18,372 nt of DNA from AB-629-J13 sp964496365 (GTDB taxonomy: Bacteria > Fidelibacterota > Marinisomatia > Marinisomatales > AB-629-J13). This document shows, in pieces, positions 8,565-15,300 of this stretch (positions are counted from its first letter, which is position 1; every line of letters starts with the position of its first letter). Where the stretch lies: positions 1 through 18,372 of the forward strand of contig CAZBZK010000030.1 of NCBI GenBank assembly GCA_964496365.1, written 5' to 3'. The notes beneath the pieces were generated by a model. It did no database searches, was not told the DNA's origin, and saw nothing but the letters and a program-made list of their open reading frames with translations. The position numbers and the translations under genes are program-made.

Positions 8565-9420
8565 ATTCCATCACTCGCAAATACACAGACCGATTTTCAT
8601 CCAATAATTCCAGAATGTAATTACCAGGTTCTAATTCCATGTCGATGCTATTGGAAATACCGATATCCATGGGTAATTCATCCATAAACAATTTTTCAGA
8701 CGAGGGCTCTGTTTGGATAAAATAGGTAGTGAGAACCGTGTCATTTTTAGTGAGTTTCAAACGATAATTCTGAGATTTAGACATATCCTCAAAATATTTC
8801 AATCTGCAAATCGCTTTTATTCTTTTGGTATTGGAAATTGAAAATTTCATTTGATTCCAATAGTCAAGTTGTAAGTATCTAACTTTTTTATGTCCAAAAT
8901 GAATATAAAATAGTGGTGTTTCAGAATCGGGTAAAACGAATTTTCCTCTTCCTTTATCTCGAAACGATGGATGTATAATCACTCGCATTAATACTTTTCG
9001 ACTGTATTTTAAATCTGGCATAAGTTCAATCTCATGCTTTCCTTCCGGAATAGGTAATGAGTAAAACCCCGCACTTGAATATCCATGCCTTTTATGCTCA
9101 ATAGATGAAATTTTAGAATATATTCTTTTTTTAAATTTAGTACGAATGGTATCTTTTTTATCCAATACCAACGTATATCCGAATGTATGAATTTTGTGGT
9201 CTCTTGAAGGAATTGCCCTTCTTGCAATGAGTTTTACAGTATCCGGTCCATATACAGTATAGTGAAGAGAAGACGGATATAATGAAAAATATTCCTGTCT
9301 ATTTTCACCCACGATAAGAATTTCACGGTTATCCAATTCAATGGGATCGACGGATTTCCCAAATCCCAACCCACAAAACACTGATAAAAAGAGAATGTTA
9401 TAAAATCGATTCTGGCTCAT
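8554..9420 (-). CDS. Unrecognised exported beta-rich protein in the pgs operon
   Basis: 288 residues from ATG 9420-9418. The frame stays open to a TTG at 9471, but the ATG is preferred because it places a signal peptide at the very N-terminus (FYNILFLSVFCGLGFGKS). This choice gives a 23-bp overlap with the end of the pgsW-like gene, and the gene's own end overlaps the barrel gene by 11 bp. The mature protein is rich in predicted beta strands and basic residues (IRTKFKKR, HFGHKKVRYLQLDYW). It has two similar 'PxGxHxIEL' / 'PGNYILELLDE' segments, at about 128-134 and near the C-terminus, typical of beta-sandwich domains. No known family or catalytic motif was recognised. Likely location is the periplasm. 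Its place between pgsW and the barrel gene suggests an assembly or export accessory. A basic beta-sandwich could bind the anionic polymer, which is speculation. Confidence 0.82.
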   Translation of the reverse strand: MSQNRFYNILFLSVFCGLGFGKSVDPIELDNREILIVGENRQEYFSLYPSSLHYTVYGPDTVKLIARRAIPSRDHKIHTFGYTLVLDKKDTIRTKFKKRIYSKISSIEHKRHGYSSAGFYSLPIPEGKHEIELMPDLKYSRKVLMRVIIHPSFRDKGRGKFVLPDSETPLFYIHFGHKKVRYLQLDYWNQMKFSISNTKRIKAICRLKYFEDMSKSQNYRLKLTKNDTVLTTYFIQTEPSSEKLFMDELPMDIGISNSIDMELEPGNYILELLDENRSVYLRVMEYEL

Positions 9421-10522
9421 AAGAATCTCGTTGATGTACAATTTGATTGTGAGAATGAATGGAAACCCCAATTAAACTTCCAACAGCAATAAAAAGAGCT
9501 GTCAGTGTGATCTGTAAATTATAAGCTTCCATTGAATATAATCCTCCCTTTCCAATCGGAGGAAAAGGAACGGGTGCAAAATCTAATCCGAATGAATCAC
9601 ACAATTCCCTAATATTGAGAACATGTATAACGGGAACCCCCGCTTCTGAAAATTTCATCAGTACATTTCCCTTATTCATCATTTTTAGATCACGGGGATG
9701 AGAAACACCGGCTTTTATTTCACCAGCTTGAGCTAAATTACCAATACTTGCGGCTCCACCTCCAACATTGATGTAAGCGGAATAATCGTTTAATGGCATT
9801 TTAGACGCATATATTTTTAGACGAGTATTTATGCTTTCACTTAAAAAATCACTTTCAATAAAAGTAGGGACGTCTGATCTAAAAATTGCATTGACGATTT
9901 GTTCCCTACCGATGAGACTCATTCCGCCTCCAATATCACTTTTCCCTCCAATGGAAGCTGCCACAGATTTTTGGCTCAAAACTCCATTCTCTACCAATAT
10001 TGTTTCAATATCAACCCAAGTGAAATCTGGGTTGGTAGCTCCCCAATGTGAAGAGCCAACTGAACTGATAATTACCGGATGAATTCCCATGACTTTACAA
10101 GCACTTAAAACAGCTAAATTTGCTCCGGGCATCGAGCCTGTTAAAGCCACTGCCACCTTATCTCCTTCCGAAAGATTTACTTGCATAAACAATTCAACAA
10201 TACCTGCAGCAAAATTTGGATTCAGTGTGGTTAATTTACTGTCCAAATCACCTTCCCCTGTAGAAATGTGACTAAATTTTGGTCCTACTAATCCAGTTTC
10301 ATTGGGATCATTTACCGCATCTAAAAATGTTGGGTTTTTTCCGTAGCGGACTTCCTTTAGCACGTTCATTGCATCCTTCATTAACTCAGATGCCTGAATT
10401 TTGAATTCATATCCCGGTGCATTGACTATCCCTTTTGAGTTCTGTGCCCATGCGAACAATAATAAATTAAGGAGAGCCAGACTAACCAAAACTCTCGTCT
10501 TTTGAATAGCGGGTCTAAACAT
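9398..10522 (-). CDS. pgsW: Poly-gamma-glutamate system protein (PgsW-like)
   Basis: 374 residues. An N-terminal hydrophobic segment (about 10-27) and a C-terminal one (about 336-355, LQITLTALFIAVGSLIGVSI) suggest a large periplasmic domain held by two membrane anchors. Conserved-looking stretches in the middle include TGSMPGANLAVLSA (128-141), SSVGSSHWGATNP (153-165), GGKSDIGGGMSLIG (192-205) and INVGGGAASIG (251-261). These fit my recollection of the family called 'poly-gamma-glutamate system protein', found next to pgsB and pgsC in bacteria without a standard pgsA. The biochemical role of the family is not established to my knowledge. The ATG overlaps the end of pgsC by 8 bp (ATGTTTAG), which implies translational coupling. 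Family assignment rests on context plus recall of the sequence style. Confidence 0.85.
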   Translation of the reverse strand: MFRPAIQKTRVLVSLALLNLLLFAWAQNSKGIVNAPGYEFKIQASELMKDAMNVLKEVRYGKNPTFLDAVNDPNETGLVGPKFSHISTGEGDLDSKLTTLNPNFAAGIVELFMQVNLSEGDKVAVALTGSMPGANLAVLSACKVMGIHPVIISSVGSSHWGATNPDFTWVDIETILVENGVLSQKSVAASIGGKSDIGGGMSLIGREQIVNAIFRSDVPTFIESDFLSESINTRLKIYASKMPLNDYSAYINVGGGAASIGNLAQAGEIKAGVSHPRDLKMMNKGNVLMKFSEAGVPVIHVLNIRELCDSFGLDFAPVPFPPIGKGGLYSMEAYNLQITLTALFIAVGSLIGVSIHSHNQIVHQRDSYEPESIL

Positions 10523-10958
10523 GGGGCGTTTCCAATCCTAAAGCCATTAAACATAATTGAACAATGGAAGCAGTTATCAATACGACGCTAATAGTACGGA
10601 CAACACCTTGACGGTCCATCCAACTTGCAATCAATCCAGGAATAATATTTCCTATAACGGATAAATCCAAATTTGACACAGGAAAACGTAAATACAATTT
10701 AGAAAGATATCCCAAAAAAAATCCCAAAAGCAAACACAGAACGAGTCTTCTTTTACCGTAAATCATCATAAATTTTGACAAAACCCATACGATGAGAAAT
10801 ACAAGTAAACTAATTCCAAAAGTACTAATGACTTTTAAGGGTTCATGTAGGTATAATGCAATATATCCGGGTACAATCACTCCTCCTGCAGTAACGCCCA
10901 CAGATTCTGTCAAAACCAAACTCAAAACAATTCCGATCCCGATTGCAATTTCAACCAT
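10515..10958 (-). CDS. pgsC: Poly-gamma-glutamate biosynthesis membrane protein PgsC (CapC)
   Basis: 147 residues, close to the 149 of Bacillus subtilis PgsC. It is an integral inner-membrane protein with four or five hydrophobic segments. Features shared with PgsC include an N-terminal G-I-V-L-S-L-[IV] segment, the GVIVPGY motif (26-32), LSKFMMIYGKRR (about 60-71; LSKFMILYGRRK in B. subtilis) and IIPGLIASWMDRQG (about 105-118). PgsC works with PgsB as the membrane-bound poly-gamma-glutamate synthetase. The start codon lies inside the end of pgsB (8-bp overlap ATGGTTGA) and its end overlaps pgsW, so B, C and W are translationally linked in a fixed order. Confidence 0.95.
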   Translation of the reverse strand: MVEIAIGIGIVLSLVLTESVGVTAGGVIVPGYIALYLHEPLKVISTFGISLLVFLIVWVLSKFMMIYGKRRLVLCLLLGFFLGYLSKLYLRFPVSNLDLSVIGNIIPGLIASWMDRQGVVRTISVVLITASIVQLCLMALGLETPHV

Positions 10959-12120
10959 TGATCCGGTAATGCTTTAACTGATTTACAAATGATTCTCCCC
11001 ATCCCACAATATTCCCTATTCCAAAAATAAACGTATGATTTAGTTGTTTTAACTCCTTAATCAAATCCTCAGGTGATGATTTTAATGAATAACGAATGAC
11101 TTCAGTGTCCATGGAATCAAGTTCCTGATTAACACCTGAATTGAAGTTATCACCTCTGATGATTAGTTTTTGGGGTTTTATATGGTTACTAACCAAGGAA
11201 ACAAGTTGTCGGGTTCGATGACGTTTATCCGATCTTGTATTTAAAAAGACACATACGGATTGCTTGGTTAATCGTTCCTGTACAAGATGCCAGATTTTTA
11301 AGGTAGACTCCGGGTCGTTTGCTGCAAAAGCACTTACAAATTCATTATGAAATTTGTCAAATTGAAGTTCCCACAAAACCAATGCACCGGGGTCAGGTTG
11401 TGTATGGGTCATTCCTTCTTTTGCTTTCTTTATATCAACGCCGGCTAATTCACACACTTTAAGGGCTAATGCTACATTTTCATCATGTTCTAAAAAAGGA
11501 AATTTAGAAAGGTAATCCAAAGTAATGTCCTCTGTATCCACTTCGTGAAAAACTGAATTTCGATTAACAGTAACTTCTTTTAATTTTTCATTTTGGGGAC
11601 TGGGTACGGTAAGAAAATGACCATTTTGGGGGATGGAGTTGGACAGAGACTTTGTGACATCTGTCATGGTGGGACCCATTTCTTCTAAATGATCCGGGCG
11701 AATATTGGTAATAATTCCAATATGTGATCTGACCATTTTATGCTCAGAAACCCATTGGTATTGGGGATCAACCGCCATACATTCCATCACCACCGCATCC
11801 GGCTTTTGATCTGAAAAATACCTCATTAACTTCACTTGCTCACCAATTGAAGGTGTACGTAATCTGTGAATCACTAAATCCTTCCCCTTTTCGTTGATAA
11901 TTCTGGGAGCTGAACCTGTTGTCTTTGCCAATACACGTAATCCTCCGGCTCTTAATCCAGCAGCTACCAATCGAGTGACGCTTGATTTTCCTCTGGACCC
12001 ATTGACATGAATTCGTAAAGGAATGTTCCCCAATGCTTGAAGATGAAATAAATTTTCAATGCCTCCAAAAATAATCAAAGTGATTAGGAGGACCACCAGA
12101 GTAAAAAGTACTATATCCAT
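10951..12120 (-). CDS. pgsB: Poly-gamma-glutamate synthase PgsB (CapB), Mur-ligase-like ATP-dependent amide ligase
   Basis: 389 residues, against 393 in Bacillus subtilis PgsB. An N-terminal membrane segment (about 2-18) is followed by the ATP-binding loop NGSRGKSSVTR (40-50, with K45 and S46). Other blocks line up with PgsB: KTTGSAPRI (66-74), SIGEQ (91-95), MECMAVDPQYQ (112-122), NIRPDHLEEMGPT (139-151), QPDPGA (241-246), FAANDPESTLKIW (265-277), NTRSDKRHRTRQ (294-305) and FGIGNIVGWGE (366-376). The enzyme joins glutamate residues through their gamma-carboxyl groups, using ATP, at the inner membrane together with PgsC. It is the first gene of the tight operon. No convincing Shine-Dalgarno site precedes the ATG. 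The block order and the short length separate it from MurC-F and FolC, which share only the ligase fold. Confidence 0.97.
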   Translation of the reverse strand: MDIVLFTLVVLLITLIIFGGIENLFHLQALGNIPLRIHVNGSRGKSSVTRLVAAGLRAGGLRVLAKTTGSAPRIINEKGKDLVIHRLRTPSIGEQVKLMRYFSDQKPDAVVMECMAVDPQYQWVSEHKMVRSHIGIITNIRPDHLEEMGPTMTDVTKSLSNSIPQNGHFLTVPSPQNEKLKEVTVNRNSVFHEVDTEDITLDYLSKFPFLEHDENVALALKVCELAGVDIKKAKEGMTHTQPDPGALVLWELQFDKFHNEFVSAFAANDPESTLKIWHLVQERLTKQSVCVFLNTRSDKRHRTRQLVSLVSNHIKPQKLIIRGDNFNSGVNQELDSMDTEVIRYSLKSSPEDLIKELKQLNHTFIFGIGNIVGWGESFVNQLKHYRING

Positions 12121-12307
12121 TGGTTTTAACTGATAGCTGTCAAATTCATATTTTCATCCATTTTAAGTCATGGTTCGTATTATCTGTATGAGGAATGACA
12201 GTAGAAAAAGCGTACCTAATTGAAGTATATAATAAAACAGAGTTCATACATATGAATAGATTTAACAAATCCTAAAAGTAAAATACCGAATTTTTAGATT
12301 AGTATCT
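12121..12307 (-). promoter_or_regulatory. Intergenic region upstream of pgsB; likely promoter zone
   Basis: 187 bp between the C25-like gene and pgsB, both read on the minus strand. An inverted repeat with 6-bp arms (TTCATA / TATGAA, 2-nt spacer) lies at 12243-12256. A T/A-rich TATTATATA-like box follows downstream at about 12225-12236. Together they could form an operator and -10 element. A weak hairpin AATC-TAAAA / TTTTAGGATT sits just after the C25-like stop but has no T-run, so it is a poor terminator. An 11-codon reading frame (12161-12126) ends 5 nt before pgsB. None of these elements is firm. Confidence 0.3.
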
Positions 12308-15300
12308 TTATTTAATCAATAATGTTTTAATCGTTTGATTAAATTGCTTTGTTTCCAAACGAACAAAATACATTCCACTAGACTGGTCAGAAGCGTTCCA
12401 ATAAACATCATGAAATCCCGGTTCCATTTGTCGAGAAATTAATGCTTTCACCAATGCCCCATTCACATCATAAACATTGACGGAAACCAAAGGTTTGGTT
12501 TGGGTTTGAGGAACAGAAAAACGAATGTGGGACACCGGGTTAAACGGATTTGGAAATGCTGGGTATAAATTAAAATTACTAGGATATGGAGAGGAATCAG
12601 CGATTTTAATGGTGAATTTAGATTGATTCCCCGGAATGATGACCTCACCTTTTCCCGTTAATAAAATTGAGTAATCTGTCGAATTGTTACTTAATTCCCA
12701 TGTTTTTCCATCCTTGATGTCAAAATTCATCATTTCGGTTTCATTTGAACTTAAAACATGTAACGTCCCAATCGAATTACAAACCCGATACTCATTGTCA
12801 AACCTTACATCCAAAATTGGATGTTCAACTTCTGATAAAATAGGAGGGATGGGAGGTAAACTGAATGAGTATTTTTCTTCTTCTTCTGATTCAACTCCAA
12901 AAAACAGCTGTATGATTTGATCTTGATTGTTTTTAAAGGACAATGAATTTGCATCCTCAACTATTGACTGCTGAACTCTCAACTGATTCACAGTACCATC
13001 GGTAATCAATTCCACCGTACCAGCGTCCGAAGCTCTTACCCAATATCCAACTCCCGGGATCAAAATTTCAGCAGGTACATAAGATTCAGAAAATCCATAA
13101 AGCGTAAACGGAATAATTATGTTTTCCGGGTCGTTAATGGTATTGACATCAACTGGATTGGATAACCCGGTAATTAAATTCCATCCTGAGTTCAAATTAA
13201 TCACATTTTGACTCAACGAATATCCCGTAACAGAACTAGCTCCGAGAGAAGGCATTCTCAGCCAATATCCCACACCATTTTCCAGATATTCTTCAATATT
13301 GTACCCTTGATAAAATGAATACATGGTTCCTTCAATTGCATCCGGAAACAAATGTAGATAGTAATTGTCATCTGTTGAAACGGGTAATCCAACTAAATTC
13401 CAACCTTGAAAATAGGGAAGGTTAATGGTGACTTCACCACCAGAGATCACGGATAAATTGACAGGAATTATCACGGCTGGCTGTTCATTATTTCCGATTC
13501 GAATGTGACCGATAAATTCTCCTATGGGCAATCCTTCAGAATTTACCTCAACGTTAATATCCATTGATTCCCCTTCCTCAAGTATTCCAGACAAATCATT
13601 GGTTTCTGAATATAGAGAAAGCCATCCGATATTCTCTGGTTTTCTAAATTGCAAGGATAATTCATTTTCCACATAATCATCATTAAATGCAATTTGAAAT
13701 CCATCCAATCCAGATGCACTTTGAATTCCAATAGTAGCACTAGTGAGATGACCTTCCATATTTCGATAATTAATGTCCACACCACCATCATCATGTAGGA
13801 TAACTTCAAAATCAAATGTACCGGGATAGTTTACAGAACAACGAATCACATCATCAAACCACACTACCACCTTATCCTCAAAGGTTTTCACATAAACCAA
13901 ACCACCATGATCAGGACATCCACTTTCATCGTTACTTTCTGGACTTAAATCGTCCCAAAAAGCTAAGATGGCAGGACGAGGAGCAGATACCGAGGGTATG
14001 GGTGTATTTTGATAAGTGGTATTATCCTCACCAAAACCAATCCAACCGTTGGGGTTCACTATGAATTGTGAATAGGGTTCTCCAAAAAATGGAAATTCAA
14101 ATCCAATTTCTATTGGATCCGAAGCCACATCATTATGAGAAAAAATGATTTGTTGCCCACCTTCGGAAATGTCTTCCCATTCAAATGAAAGTTCAGGTGT
14201 GATGTTTGAATCACCCCAATAATGTCCAAATCCATCCGGGCCACCTCCAGGGACTGTAAATGGAAGTTCCGCTTCAGGATAATCAACCGATAGGGAATAT
14301 TGGAGCATGGATTCTGGCTCTCCCTGATTGGATAAATTTAAAATATCAGTTGCAATTTCACTTCCACCTGTGGTGAAATTGAATTGATTTGGTGTGTAAA
14401 TCAATTGAGGTGCAGGCATTGATTCAACGGGATTAGTGGTAATAAAAAGAGCGGATCCATCATCTAATTCTACTGCAGATGAAGCGTAGTTATTATTAAA
14501 TGTATATTCCAATCCATCATTGCTGAGATGGTTTTCAATTCCAATAGTGGCATACCCACCATGTATGGGTGTATAGCCTGTATAATTTCCCGATGAGGTA
14601 TTATTGAATGTTTTATATTGAATTTTTATTTCATTATCTCCAAAGGGGGGGGCTTGGTTATTGTACAATATCACTTGAAATGTTTCTACAGAATTTTGAT
14701 TATGGGTTCGCATATCCGACCATTCTATAATCACATATTGATTCCCCGGATCCGTATATTTAAACACATCGCCACCATTTGTTGTTCTTAGATCATCCCA
14801 AAAAGCAGCAATCATAGGTGACGGACCTCCAGCACCGGGAATGGGGTAATTCCGAAAGGACTCCATGTCAGATTCTCCCAAAGCTATCCATCCGTTGGAG
14901 TTGACGGTAATTTCTTCGTAATCCACGCCATAAAACCTAAACGAAAATGGAAGATTAACGACAGACGAAGAATTGGAAAAATTTCCATCACCGCTATCGC
15001 TAAAATTCAAATCCGTACCATTTCCACCATATCCGGGATCAATTTCAATCCATTCGTACATTGGGGTTAACTCATAATCCGTGTCCGACATATCATAAAT
15101 ATAATAGCCATATTCATCTGGACCCATGGGATCTGATTCAGAAACTTCTCCTATTTGTAAGGTCATATTTTGACGATTATCATATCCTTCAAAATTATAA
15201 AATCTAATTGCTAATGTAACGAGAGTCCCATTCACCATTTCGTTTCCTGCATGCACGGTAAAACAATCGGAACAAGTTATGGTCTCCCCTGAAGCGATAG

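Noticed and set aside
9421..9471. An upstream TTG start giving 17 more residues on the unrecognised pgs-operon protein
   Set aside because: The ATG at 9420 starts directly before the signal peptide. The TTG form would add a second hydrophobic leader and a longer overlap with pgsW.
9831..10271. Plus-strand open frames within pgsW
   Set aside because: They lie wholly opposite the pgsW-like gene, which has coherent protein features and coupled neighbours.
10951..12120. pgsB read as a peptidoglycan Mur ligase or folylpolyglutamate synthase
   Set aside because: These share the ATP loop, but the MECMAVDPQYQ, PDPGA and FAANDPESTLKIW blocks, the N-terminal membrane segment and the adjoining pgsC are specific to PgsB.
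12138..12143. TTGACA on the minus strand as a -35 box for pgsB
   Set aside because: It lies only 17 nt before the ATG, so the matching -10 box and the transcript start would fall inside the coding sequence.
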